64,000 bases of DNA from Gentiana macrophylla (taxonomy: Eukaryota > Streptophyta > Magnoliopsida > Gentianales > Gentianaceae), in NCBI GenBank assembly GCA_026214975.1, contig CM047814.1, positions 22,698,058 to 22,762,057 of the forward strand. The letters run 5' to 3'. The notes beneath the pieces were generated by a model. The model worked only from the letters and a program-made list of their open reading frames with translations. It was not told where the DNA came from and did not search any database. Each line of letters begins with the position of its first letter. Positions within the stretch are counted from its first letter, which is position 1. The translations under genes were made by a program, and so were the position numbers. Of the stretch, positions 9,726 to 21,541 are shown piece by piece.

Positions 9726-11583
9726 AGCAAGTGGGAGAATGTTGTGGATAGATAGGATAAGGGTGTGGTGCTCTAAAAACAATCATTGCTTGTCTTTACG
9801 GGCAAGTGGGAGATTGTTAGATATAGTGTGCCCGAAAGACAATTGTTGTTTGTCCTTACGGGCAAGTGGGAGATTGCTGGAAGTAGCGCCGGAAAGACAA
9901 TTTAGGTAATTGTTTTTTGAATTAATACATGACAGATCTATTCTCATCTTATTACTTGCTTCGTGCTTGTAAGTAATACACTACTAAAAACCCTAAGTCG
10001 TATCATATGTAACCATATAACTTAGTGTGTGTCACACATGAGGATTAAGTTTATGATGATACACTTGAACTATTAGTCCGTGGTGAACTTAATCAAAGTA
10101 TGAGGTCTATTGATTAAACCACCATTAATGCGCCCAGAACACTTTATGGTGTGACCGTTTTATCCGGACCGTCGATATTGGTTATCTAAGTGGGGCATTT
10201 ATATATGATAAGAGTCATATAGGACTGGACCAATTTAATCTGAGTATCTCATATAATTCCGTGATTGAGAAATCTTATTAAATCACAAGATGATCATATA
10301 TGGATTAACCTTAATCCTGATATGATTGCATACTCCTGCTGGTTTCATGATAGGGTTTGATGTGTTCGTTAAGGATCGCTAAGAGGCGCGGTCCGAATCA
10401 CTTTCACGTTGGCACTATTCTGGAATGAGTGAGAAGTGTGTGTCTCATAGATATGGAATCCATTCCTTCCTGCGGGAAGTAGAAAGACAATCCCCTTATT
10501 TGTTGATCCTAGAAACTAATCGATCGGCCGAGTTCGTATTGGTTATGAACTAATTGATCACTAGTGGGTTAGTGGTAAATAAGGATAAGATGTATTGAAG
10601 AAGGTTTTCGGAAATATTCCTACTTCGTTATGGATAGTCTATGGAGGTTTAGTCTGTATGTAATGATTATATCAATGGACACTTATCGACTCGACTCGAC
10701 GTTTTGAGAATAAGTTATATCTATAATCGATAGAGTTCAATTTCAGATTTAGGGTGGCGTAATTCCGGAATTAATGAGTTGAGTAGAAATATTCTGTTCG
10801 ATTAATATTTTAATCAATTTATTGTAGCTACTAGTTATAGGTCCATGGTCCCCGGGTTGGCTCCTAACACGCGAGTGTTTTCTCGTTTTATGGAACCTCG
10901 AGAATAAATTAAATAGTTTGTCTATTTCATGAATATGCAAATATTATTTATTTAGTAAATAATATGTAATATAGAAAAGACATTTTCTATTAAAATAGTG
11001 ACTAAAATGGCGCCACACATTAGGATAATTTAGGAGAAGAAATTTTCTAGATTATCTCATTTGTGTAATTAATTAATTATCTATTTGTTAGATAATTAAT
11101 GGAAAAATAAAGATATTGATTTTTTGAGAATTATCTCTTATTTTGTAGCAAAAATATCTTTTCCTTATGGGAATAGGTTTTTGTGGTGTGAAAAGGATAA
11201 CTCTCTTGACTAGTTATTTTCCTATATAAAGAGAGTTCATCCTAACACAATTCACAACATAAAATTGAGCCAAGAAAAATTAGTTTCTTGCCTTAGTCAT
11301 TAAGAGGACGGTTTTTCTCGTGCATATTCGAGGAGGTTCTACGGCGAGAATCGACGTCCACCAGTCGTCGCTAGGAGATACAATCCGGAAGATTGTGGTT
11401 TCTCTTTCTGCCAATTTATTATTCCTCTCCGTTAAGGTAAATATTCAACCTTCTCATAGTTAGATTAATTATTTATGTAGATCATATCGTGGTATAATCG
11501 CATACGAATTTATTCGTAGCTTCCGCTGTGCATGATCGAGTGTCTCGATCGGTGCTTTGAATCAGATCTGACGATCCAATTGT
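9726..11583 (+). mobile_element. Copia LTR fragment with three polypurine tracts
   Basis: The polypurine motif GCAAGTGGGAGA(A/T)TG occurs at 9726-9740, 9802-9816 and 9862-9876, each followed by LTR-start-like sequence. The third leads into about 1.7 kb of LTR (9875-11583) with a TATA box CTATATAAA at 11222-11230. It ends before TGGATCAGATCCAGATTCG (11584-11602), a degenerate relative of the tRNA-iMet primer site TGGTATCAGAGCC. An LTR bounded by a PPT on the left and a PBS on the right is an internal LTR of a multimeric or rearranged element. It shares short blocks with the Copia LTRs at 23098 and 31241, for example AATGGCGCCACA near 11008. No target duplication was found, and it replaces over 1 kb of element B. 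Confidence 0.65.
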
Positions 11584-12206
11584 GGATCAGATCCAGATTC
11601 GGGTTTCTGTATATCCAGCAGCTTTGCCCTGCGATCTCACTTTGGGGATGGTGAGAGTCGTCATGGCGTTTATCGTGATATGCAGATTGCTGGGAAAAGA
11701 GCCCACCATGCCAGTATTGTTAAGCTTTTATTCCTTCTTAAGGCGTGGAGTGGATGAACAGCTTTCTCCTCTAAAGGGCAAGTGCCAATTACTCTTCGAT
11801 CTCCCAGACCGGGTCAACTCGTGGAATGAAATATGCATGCGGGTCGAATCGTCAATGGGTTGGATCTTTCCACACTATGCTACCAACACCACAAAGAGAA
11901 CTGAGGATCGGAACGTGGGCAAACCCGATGATGACGAAGTAAAGTTTGTTGAGGAGCTCTATAAACTTTTGGGCTATAATGCTAAACGTGGCACCCAGAA
12001 GCGAACATTCAACTGGCGGCTTCTTCTTGAGATTATCGAGATGTATTGCAGGGCTGCTGGGGTAGTTGGGACGGACATAGGAGTTCCCTTAGTTGATGTC
12101 CGTCCTGTTGATTGCAATTTGGCTAGGATTGGTGATTGCCATATAGGGAAATGCCTTCCCTCTTTGTGTGGTGCTTGTAGGGGGGATCCCAATCTTAGGC
12201 ACCCTA

Positions 12207-12298
12207 GTAAAACCTTTCTCTTTTTGTTTTTTGTTACTTCATTATTTATTTATTTATATATAATGTACTCTCGGATTGACCGACTTTGTTTCTTGCAG
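12207..12298 (+). other. Intron 1 of antisense gene, copy B (92 bp)
   Basis: Donor CCCTA/GTAAAAC and acceptor TTTCTTGCAG/CT. Removing it joins the exons in frame (ACT, then ATG ATT AAC) and leads into the 12463 reading frame. The position matches 1944-2024 in copy A. The interior is T/A-rich on the plus strand. Confidence 0.7.
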
Positions 12299-13097
12299 CT
12301 ATGATTAACCACACCAAACAAGGGAACGATGCTATCGACAGAAAGAGGGCTGCAGCTGCGGCCGGGGAGAAAGAACTTTAGGCAATCCAAAAGTCCGCTT
12401 TGCCGACAATAGATGAAGAAACCAATGCAGGGCATGCGAGCTCAGGATCGCAGGTTTAGCCAATGGCTCCTCAAGCCCGTGAAAAAAAGATAGTGATTGG
12501 ACCTTTTGCCGCTGAGAAGCGGGCTCGCGATGCTGCCGCTGGTGACCTTGTAAAGAAAAATAGTGGCGAGACCACAACTGATCGGGAGGCTATTGTTTTA
12601 GATAGCCCTGAAAATGCTGAGAAGACCAAGGATCTTTCGGCTTCAAAGAAAGCTAGCCTCAAGGAAAGCCAGACCTCAAAGTCCTCTGTTCCCGACTCTG
12701 ATCAGACCACGATTCTTGCTCTTTGCGGCATGAGCGGCTCCAATGATCCTCCGGCTAGAGCTCAATCTGAAAAAGGTAAAGATATGACCCCTCCGGCTTC
12801 AACTCAACAACTTTCTATGGGAGAAGTCCATCTTCGTCGAAGAGAGGGTACGTCGCTCTGGTCTAGTCCTAATTTTTTGAGACCGACAAACAAAGCTGAT
12901 GCCATGCTCCTTGGTAATACTATTGCAGCCGTTCCTTGGCTTAGAAATCTCCCGTTGCCCCGGCCTGATGAAATAAGGAAGGAGATTGGTAGAGGTATCA
13001 CGGATCGGATTTATATGGCTGATCAAGTGGACTCCCATCCGGCCTTATGGAGTCTATGGACGATCTTCCCGAGATAGCCGGAGAGGCCCTCGCTATG

Positions 13098-13173
13098 GTA
13101 AGATTCTTAGTACTTGCTTTGTATTTTCCTTCTATTTTGCATTTTTTTAACTCCTAATTTGTCTTGATCTCAG
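13098..13173 (+). other. Intron 2 of antisense gene, copy B (76 bp)
   Basis: Donor GCTATG/GTAAGATT and acceptor TTGATCTCAG/CTGG flank a T-rich interior. The donor aligns with TCCATG/GTAAATTT in copy A (2710) and with a GTAAAG donor in copy E (minus strand, 62078). Splicing joins exon 2 to exon 3 in the reading frame of the coiled coil. Confidence 0.72.
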
Positions 13174-14004
13174 CTGGCTACTGTCGTTAAGCAAGCTGGC
13201 CGGATGTATGGGGAGGAGGTTTAGGAGAGAACCCAAGGGGTTGGCCAAGTGAAAAAGCTGATGGCAAACCTTGATCACACTGTCATGGAACTCGGAACCG
13301 CGAATAGTCACCTTACTAAGTTAGAGAAAAAGACGGTGAAGGAGAAGGCGGCCGTTGAAGTAGAATTGGACAAGTTGAGGACTCTCCGCGAGCAAGATGA
13401 GGCCGAGGCGAGGAAGATGGCTGATGATTTCCAAGATAAGATCAACAGAGCCAAACAATTGTGGAAGGAGGAGCAAGAGAAATCTGCCGCACTGAAGAAG
13501 GAGCTTGATGAGCTTAAGGCCGGTGAAGCCGCTAAACTGAAAGCCGCAAGACTGCAAGCCATCTTTAATTTCAAGAACTCTTATGAGTATAAGAAGGCCA
13601 TTAGCGCTGAGAGTCTCTTGTCCTTCGATCGCGGCTTGTATCACATCTGCCGTTGTATTAAAGTAACTCAGAAAGAGGCGGCTCCGGACCTGCAGGTATT
13701 CCAAGAGTGTCTCTCAACGGATCCTTATGCCCCGACTCTTCACGCTTTGCATCCCGAGCTCCCCTACTCTGAAGATGAAATAATTGGGTTTAATACTGAA
13801 CAAAAGGCCAATGGGTTCGGAGAATGGAATCCGCCTCATCGTGCTCCCCTGAACATGAGAGATATGATTGATGAGGCTGCTCGGGAAGACGAGCCCGCTT
13901 TGGAGATAGATCCTCCAACTCCCGCCGATATGGAGATGTATGAGAACCTGCTTGAGCAAACCTCGGGCTCAGCGGCTATAGCCGATTCTTCTCCTAAACT
14001 CTGA

Positions 14005-14519
14005 ACTTTCATTTGCTTGTTTATGTAACTTATAAACCTTCTCATGTTTGTATGATATTATCAATATCTGTAAGGATTTCTTTTGTTGTTTTACGTGGCC
14101 GCTGCTTTGGCCTTCAAATTTTTTGTTTTGTAGTTGTTTGTTTACCAAGTGCATGTTAAACTTATCCGCTGCTCCACTCTTTTTGCTCGAAAATGATGCT
14201 CTATATTTCGATTTAAATCCGTGGGTGGGGTATTCACCCCCTTTTTGGACAAGACTCTCCTTTGCTAGATATAGAATTGTCGAAAACATCCTTCGACTTA
14301 GATCCGTTTTTCGTACGTTTCGAGGGGTTTTGAACCTGTTTTCAGCGAATTGTAATAACAAAATAACACTCTTAAGAGATAAAATGTGGAATCGGGTTTT
14401 ATAAGATAAGAAAGCCTAAACACTCAAGTCATAAACAAGAGGATGGTCAGGACCCAAAAAAGAAAAAGAAAGCGTGCTTCTGTCGTAAACAGGAGCTGCG
14501 CCATGACCCAAACCGATTA
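14005..14519. other. Spacer between antisense gene and pol of element B
   Basis: About 515 bases without a supported gene. It holds the 3' untranslated part of the antisense gene from one side and the end of pol from the other. A segment near 14095 (ACGTGGCCGCTGCTTTGGCC) aligns with the corresponding spacer of element A. No tandem array is visible here, unlike in A. Confidence 0.6.
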
Positions 14520-15180
14520 TTACATATAATATCTTTTGAGATTATCCTCATGCCAAGGTCGATTAAGCTTGAACCCGTTTTGATCTCTGAGAATGTAAGT
14601 TACCTTCTTGACCTCTCTCGCAAACTGATATGGACCCTCCCAATTCGCTGTTAGCTCGCCGTTGTTGGGCAGTAGACCCACGGCTTTCATGTTCCGCGGA
14701 ACAAAATCTCCGACTATAAACGAGTGGTCTCGGATTTGCCGGTCATGATGTCGCTTTGCAATCTTCTTATAATTGACTAATCTTAGATAAGTCACTATTC
14801 TCTTCTCTTCGGCCAGGTCAAGCTCGACTTTCCTGTTGGCGAGGTTATCGGTTAAGTTGTATTTGGTGACCCTGATGCTCGGGAGAGCCATTTCAATTGG
14901 TGTCATTGCCTCTGACACATATGTCAAACCAAATGGTGTTTCCCCAGTAGGAGTTTTAATTGTAGTATGGAGGGCCCAGAGAATGGCGGGTAACTCGTCA
15001 ACCCATCCGCCCGCCTTTTCGCTTATACTTTTCTTTAATATTTTGATGATCTGCTTATTACCGGCCTTGGCTTGTCCATTTCCCTGTGGGTATGCTACCA
15101 AAGACTACCAATGCTTGACATTATGTTCCTCTAAGAAGGCCGAAAATTCATCTCTAAACCGAGGTTCGTGGACTGATACC
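14520..15180 (-). pseudogene. Integrase C-terminal half, element B
   Basis: A 193-residue open frame begins just inside the Athila-like insertion. It carries YPQGNGQAKAGNKQ, ILWALHTTIKTPTGETPFGL, KRHHDRQIRDHSF, the GPY/F-type NWEGPYQFAREV and ends HEDNLKRYYM, the normal end of a Tat pol. The catalytic Glu would be in the NGQ(A)-containing helix. The N-terminal half continues at 21542-22320 on the other side of the insertion. The break is an insertion, not a deletion, as shown by the shared 5-bp duplication. Confidence 0.93.
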
Positions 15181-16949
15181 TGACGGACCTTTTCTAGGTG
15201 TTACGATCCTTACCGGCAGTGTACCGGGTCAAATTGTAGTGCTAGTCTGGTGAGTCAGGTCGTATCCTCAGGGAAATGAAGATCTAATTCAAAGTGTGGT
15301 TAAACACCAAGAAGCTATTATTAACTCGATCTAAGTCGCAGTTTTTACCATTTTCTTGGGTTAGATTATGTTAGTAGTTAGATGTTAGTAATATAGTAAA
15401 TAAATACTTATATAGATATATAGATATATATATAAATATATAAATACATATATAGATACATAGACATAAATATATATATATATAGATATATAGATATATA
15501 TAATATAAATACTAATATAATATATAGAAACTAACCAAGATAATGTTACTAAACCATGATCTCTTTTTAGTTAATAAATGAGACAGATCTTTTCCTTGAT
15601 GCAAGGAGATCAATTATATAAGAACCGGTGTACTCCTAAGCTAGACAACTCCTCCTCACACGAGCGTATGAAATTGTCATATGTCAAATTGTCATTAGTT
15701 TAATCTCCACAACTGCCCCATGCTAATCTCAGTTAGTCTGAACAGGTACCGAGTACAAATCTACCCGGATAAAAGAGGTTATTCCGTTTGTCAGACGGCC
15801 GATGTTATTCAAAAGGCTCCGGTTGTCAGGCGGATCGATTTAACTTTCCGGTGTTAGTTTCAATTAAACCGTTGATTTTAACATTATTACGATCTTGAGC
15901 ACAAATTTAATAAGATTCATCTTTCCCAAGACAAATCTGCCCCCGGGTAGGAAATCGGATTCCGTTGTCACGTTTTCACTCGGCCATTTTTACCCTCCGG
16001 TCTTTCTATTCGTACATTTAAGTGTAAATAGAAAGAGATTCATTATAATTGGTTTTAATCATTATTATCAGAGTCGATCATCCATTTTACCAAAAAGATT
16101 AAAATAGTTCAATTACATATCTTGGCTAATATTACTACTACTAATATATATATGTATAAATAGATAGAAATAATAAACATAATAACATTAGAAAATTACC
16201 GATTACAACTGCTGAATCGGAGCCTAATCCTCGTGAAAGTAACAACGGCTTCCAAGACAACAATCCTCGATAATAAATCCAAGCATTACAACGATACTAC
16301 TCTATTTATTTATACACATAAAAACATATATATACATACATAGACATATGTATACATAAGGGCCCAAAACATAAAAGAAATAAAAAGAAAGAGGTAGAGG
16401 AAAATATATATAGAGATTTATATATATATTTTGGGGCATCTTGAACAAATGGACTGAGGGGAGTATTTATAGAGGTAGTGCACCGGCGCGGGCCGGTCTT
16501 TTCCCGGCGCGGGCCGGTGCTACAGTGCAGATTCTCTCCTTGTCATACCCACGTCTTGTAATGATGATTATTCCGCTCGGGCGGTCTTTTCGATTCGGGC
16601 GGACTTTGAAAAATATCCTTCTTCGGTTTTCTACTGTTTCGATTTTATTTTTCCATTTTTCATCACACGTACCCTTGAAACAGTCAAAAACACGAGCCAC
16701 AGTAATTTTGACCACAAAAACTTAAGTTTTATTAAATTTATAACGATAATATCTATTTATAACGATTTAGGTTTTTATGAGTTTTTAGTATATTTTTATG
16801 AAATTATACGATATTTTATATAATAATTACTACTTATACATTTTGATAAAACTTAGTAATTATGACTTGATTTGGTACAATAATGCTCAAAACGGTATCA
16901 GAAATGGGGTGAAATGTTATAATAATGAGTGTTAATTTATCTCTCATCA
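15181..16949 (-). repeat. 3' LTR of the Athila-like element
   Basis: Near-identical to 19774-21541 except at scattered, mostly GC-rich spots. It includes an AT microsatellite built on TATAGATA at about 15410-15510. A 70-residue ORF at 15895-16107 recurs in the other LTR and is a by-product of LTR duplication, not a gene. Confidence 0.95.
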
Positions 16950-16962
16950 CAACCCCCCACTT
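16950..16962 (-). other. Polypurine tract of the Athila-like element
   Basis: On the minus strand AAGTGGGGGGTTG abuts the TG of the 3' LTR. It primes plus-strand DNA synthesis. Confidence 0.9.
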
Positions 16963-18655
16963 AGCTTTTGGTCGTCCTCGAGCAAAACAAGCGATAAAAC
17001 AAAATGAATGAGAGATAAATTCATGAAGATATAAGATATAAGGGACAACCAGATGCTGCAACCATTAGAATTACAACCATGCGTTAACCTCAATATAAAT
17101 GTATAACAGAGTGTGTGTGTGACAAGCCTTTTCAATTTCCACTATCATCTCTTGAATAATTCAAGCAAACGCACAAATATCCATTCAGATAAAGTCTAAT
17201 GACTTTCCTATGTATAGCGATAAACAATTCCACACAAAGTCCTTCCGTGTACTTATTAGGATAATCCCTAAAGCATATCATTCATTTTATACTGGGATAG
17301 TCGAAGATAACTAAGTTTTCAACCATATTTCCATTTTTTTCTTCACATTTGTAGCATATGCCTTCATTCCCAAAGAATAGGGCGTTTATTGATAACACCC
17401 TAGCCGGACTACTATCATCGAGCAATCGAGAGCTTTTAAACCTCATAGTGATATAGGGCGTTTAGTGATAACGCCTCATCGCACTCAAATCATTGGTAGC
17501 TACAACCGACATATATATAGTTTATCTTAATTTGGTATTTTTCTTTTCATTCCACTTAACTTATATCCTTTCTATCACATTCAAACCTTCAGATATTCAC
17601 AGTACACGTTCAAAAATTAGGTACTAAGTTATTGCAAATCTCTCTAGAATAACCACTAGGATACTGAATGGATACAGTTTAAAATTTTTCGCTTCAATAT
17701 CAAAGGCTTTACGTGAAGGAATTCATGTTACACAAATATATTTGGAATTACAATGCACTTACGGTTCACGTTGGTTATACACATCCAAATTGATCATTAC
17801 ATCTTCAAATCCATGAAATATATACCTTATACAATTTATTTTAATCAACTAAATAATGCTCGAAAAAAATCGAAAACTAAGGGATTTATTGATACAAAAT
17901 AAACATTAATTCCATTGCTTTGACCAACGACTCCACTCCCCACTTACGAACTTACATTGTCCTCAATGTAAAATGAGTGTAAATAAGTTGTTGGGAAAGC
18001 AATGGTGCACTAAAACAAGTCAAAACAAATACTCGGATGATATTAAAGGGTGGGTGGGTGGGTTAAAGTTATGACCTCCTCAATTCCATAGTATTTGAAC
18101 TAATACATGTCACACATTATTTGAAATTTAAAACAGACTAGATCATGAAATGTAACGTATGGCAAAGTATTAACTCACGAGTCTTTTATACCCGGATCCT
18201 CAAGGGTTATTTCAAATCGTTCAACAACCTAAGTCCAAGAAATGACGATTTGAATTTTTCTTTTTTTCTCCATCGGGATTTTCGGATAACCACCTAATCG
18301 TTCCCTTTTTAATGACATTCAAACATTCATCCTGAGACTTGGTGAAACAAAATGAAAATCAATCCGAAGTATTGGCAAAGTATCATCCAAAGTATGAGTA
18401 ATTATTATATTTAACATTTTTATGGGCTGCCTCCCGGTAGCGCTTTTGGTTAACATCGTTTGCTCGACAAACTTAAGCAACTAATATAATATATTAAACT
18501 AAATGGGATACTTCTAACAATTACTCACCAAAGCATGTAACAATTAAGCACACGAATCAACTAGAAATAAATGCTTAATGAGTAAATAGGAAGGATAGTA
18601 CCCGTGATTTCACTATATTTATAGTCTATAGCTAGACTTTTCCTTGCTTCAGTTT
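16963..18655 (-). other. 3' non-coding part of the Athila-like element, with pol end
   Basis: No ORF of substance. At 18421-18480 the minus strand encodes SATGRQPIK, similar to the conserved terminal peptide of Athila pol (ALLGRQP type, from memory), showing that a full pol once preceded it. The rest is A/T-rich untranslated sequence. Confidence 0.55.
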
Positions 18656-19520
18656 TTAATGCACAGGTGGTGGGTCATCCTCACGCACCGCATCCTTCTT
18701 TTTTATCAATACTGGTCTCCAACATAGAGCAGACAATTTCCACCAATCCAAGCGATTCTTGACCTTTTCCTTTGATTTTCGAGCCTTCGGTTTGTGAGCT
18801 TTTACATTATTGCTGAAGTCATCTTCTTCAATTACCTGCGTGTTAGTACGATCCACAACAAGGGGACACAAAGGGTCCACACAAGAACAAGATTCTAGTG
18901 TAGTGCATGGATATTTCAATGAATTGTAAATGTTAAAGACAACGCGCTCATCATTAATTCCCAAACTAAGCTCTCCCTTACAAACATCGATGAAAGGGAT
19001 ATTAATTGTTAAGTGCCAAAAAGTGTCACAAAATGTGCATACTTCTTATCCAACTTCATCTCTTTGATTTCCTTTTTCGGGGAATGGGGGAGTAATTCAA
19101 GATCAATTAAAGTAGGGTTAGAATGTATACCTCCCTTACCCTTGTCGTTAAACGAAGATGGTAAAGCTTCCTGGAATGATTGTGCCTTTTGAGGACACTT
19201 GTGTGTCATCATTCATGCCTTTTTTTCAAAATATGCACTGGATATGGTGCTGCCCTATCAGATTGAATCGAGGTGAATTTGGGTTGAGCCGGATAAGGTT
19301 CGGTTTGAATTGGCCTTTCCAAACTTGATTCATTTTTAACCTGCTCATTGAACAAGGTCCTACCCATTCTTGGATTTTTCAATATTTTAGGAACCTTGAC
19401 CCATTCCTCATCCTTACTCTCAGCGGCCATTTTCTTATTTCGATTTGAAGATGATCCTTGGTCGATTTCCTCGACCGATATGACCTCGTTTACTCTCTCG
19501 CTCTTAATCGCCTTTACGTA
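18656..19520 (-). pseudogene. Gag/protease remnant of the Athila-like element
   Basis: Three short frames (19520-19209, 19212-19009, 18964-18656) encode a Lys/Glu-rich segment starting near MAAESKDEEWVKVP. A second piece carries LIDLELLPHSP. The last contains IPFIDVCKGELSLGINDERVVFNIYN (split as IPFIDVCKGELSLG and INDERVVFNIYN). This resembles the sequence just after the aspartic protease of Athila elements (ALIDVxKGELTLR). The protease active site itself is gone, so a deletion joins gag to the protease tail. It has no catalytic capacity. Confidence 0.65.
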
Positions 19521-19750
19521 AGTGTTTATGTCAGCTTATAAGCGTTGAGTGGGGCCTTACCACTTCGGTCATCAACTATCTAAAATAGAAAATGCTCGAA
19601 TTTTGTAGAAGAAGAAAATTGGTAACTAAAAGAAGGTAGTACCAACGGAAAATAAAAAAGAAATGTGATAAGAAGAGTGTTGACTTATTCTCGAGAATTT
19701 TGAGCTAATACAAGTAGAAACCATTCGAACACAATGAATTAGCGTCGTTT

Positions 19751-19767
19751 CCCCGGCAACGGCGCCA
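19751..19767 (-). other. Primer binding site (tRNA-Asp type)
   Basis: The minus strand reads TGGCGCCGTTGCCGGGG, the complement of a plant tRNA-Asp 3' end and the usual Athila primer site. It lies six bases from the 5' LTR. Confidence 0.9.
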
Positions 19768-19773
19768 GAAAGC

Positions 19774-21541
19774 TGACGGACCTTTTCTAGGTGTTACGAT
19801 CCTTACCGGCAGTGTACCGGGTCAAATTGTAGTGCTAGTCTGGTGAGTCAGGTCGTATCCTCGTGAAATGAAGATCTAATTCAAAGTGTGGTTAAACACC
19901 AAGAAGCTATTATTAACTCGATCTAAGTCATGCTTTTACCATTTTCTTGGGTTAGATTATGTTAGTAGTTAGATGTTAGTAAAATAGTAAATAAATACTT
20001 ATATAGATATATAGATATATATATAAATATATAAATACATATATAGATACATAGACATAAATATATATATATAGATATATAGATATATATAATATAAATA
20101 CTAATATAATATATAGAAACTAACCAAGATAATGTTATTAAACCATGATCTCTTTTTAGTTAATAAATGAGATGAGATCTTTTCCTTGATGCAAAGAGGT
20201 CAATTATATAAGAACCGTGTACTCTAAGCTAGACAACTCCTCCTCACACGAGCGTATGAAATTGTCATATGTCAAATTGTCATTAGTTTAATCTCCACAA
20301 CCGCCCCATGCTAATCTCGGTTAGTCTCGAGCAGTGCAGTACAAATCTACCCCGGATAAAAGAGGTTATTCCGTTTGTCGAGGCGGCGATGTTATTCAAA
20401 AGGCTCCGGTTGTCGGCGGATCGATTTAACTTTCCGGTGTTAGTTTCAATTAAACCGTTGATTTTAACATTATTACGATCTTGAGCACAAATTTAATAAG
20501 ATTCATCTTTCCCAAGACAAATCTGCCCCCGGGTAGGAAATCGGATTCCGTTGTCACGTTTTCACTCGGCCATTTTTACCCTCCGGTCTTTCTATTCGTA
20601 CATTTAAGTGTAAATAGAAAGAGATTCATTATAATTGGTTTTAATCATTATTATCAGAGTCGATCATCCATTTTACCAAAAAGATTAAAATAGTTCAATT
20701 ACATATCTTGGCTAATATTACTACTACTAATATATATATGTATAAATATATAGAAATAATAAACATAATAACATTAGAAAATTACCGATTACAACTGCTG
20801 AATCGGAGCCTAATCCTCGTGAAAGTAACAACGGCTTCCAAGACAACAATCCTCGATAATAAATCCAAGCATTACAACGATACTACTCTATTTATTTATA
20901 CACATAAAAACATATATATACATACATAGACATATGTATACATAAGGGCCCAAAACATAAAAGAAATAAAAAGAAAGAGGTAGAGGAAAATATATATAGA
21001 GATTTATATATATATTTTGGGGCATCTTGAACAAATGGACTGAGGGGACTATTTATAGGGATAGTGCACCGGCGCGGGCGCGGTGTTTTCCCGGCTTTCG
21101 GGCCGGTGCTACTGATCTGATTCTCTCCTTGTCATACCCACGTCTTTGTAATGATGATTATTCCGGCTCGGGCCGGTCTTTTTTCGGTTCGGGCGGACTT
21201 TGAAAAATATCCTTCTTCGGTTTTCTCTCAAGCTTTGATATTAATTCTTCGCTTTTCATCACACGTACCACAAACACCAAAAACACGAGCCACGATAATT
21301 TTGACCACAAAACTTAAGTTTTAATAAATTTATAACGATAATATCTATTTATAACGATTTAGGTTTTTATGAGTTTTTAGTATATTTTTATGAAATTATA
21401 CGATATTTTATATAATAATTACTACTTATACATTTTGATAAAACTTAGTAATTATGACTTGATTTGGTACAATAATGCTCAAAACGGTATCAGAAATGGG
21501 GTGAAATGTTATAATAATGAGTGTTAATTTATCTCTCATCA
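19774..21541 (-). repeat. 5' LTR of the Athila-like element
   Basis: Partner of 15181-16949. Its differences from the partner cluster in GC-rich runs, for example around 20335-20420 and 21065-21120, with small compensating insertions and deletions rather than scattered substitutions. Confidence 0.95.

Larger units (their letters stand above)
11605..14004 (+). pseudogene. Antisense gene (aORF) of element B, 5'-truncated copy
   Basis: Exon 1 (11605-12206) encodes the second half of the conserved domain: PCDLTLGMVRVVMAFIV, an EICMRVESSMGW segment and a Cys-containing IGKCLPSLCGACRGDPN. After intron 1, exon 2 (12299-13097) encodes a Ser/Lys-rich linker with in-frame TAGs at 12379 and 12460 and one frameshift near 13045. 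After intron 2, exon 3 (13174-14004) encodes a long Glu/Lys heptad coiled coil (13250-13540), then FKNSYEYKKAI and a conserved tail with HALHPELPYSEDEI. TAG at 13222 interrupts it. The N-terminal half, lost to the Copia fragment, is known from copies A and E. It would probably act as a nuclear or nucleoprotein-associated coiled-coil protein, but this is inference. Confidence 0.8.
15181..21541 (-). mobile_element. Non-autonomous Athila-like LTR retrotransposon
   Basis: Two 1.77-kb LTRs (15181-16949 and 19774-21541) begin TGATGAGAG and end GGTCCGTCA on the minus strand, and flank a 2.8-kb interior. The target duplication atacc is at 15176-15180 and 21542-21546. The interior starts with a primer site complementary to a tRNA-Asp 3' end and ends with a purine tract. 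Only scraps of gag/protease and the very end of pol remain, so RT, RNase H and integrase must come from another element. The insertion splits integrase of element B. Confidence 0.95.

Noticed and set aside
15895..20693. Identical 70-residue frames at 15895-16107 and 20481-20693 as a conserved small gene
   Set aside because: They are the same position of the two LTRs of one element; identity follows from LTR duplication.
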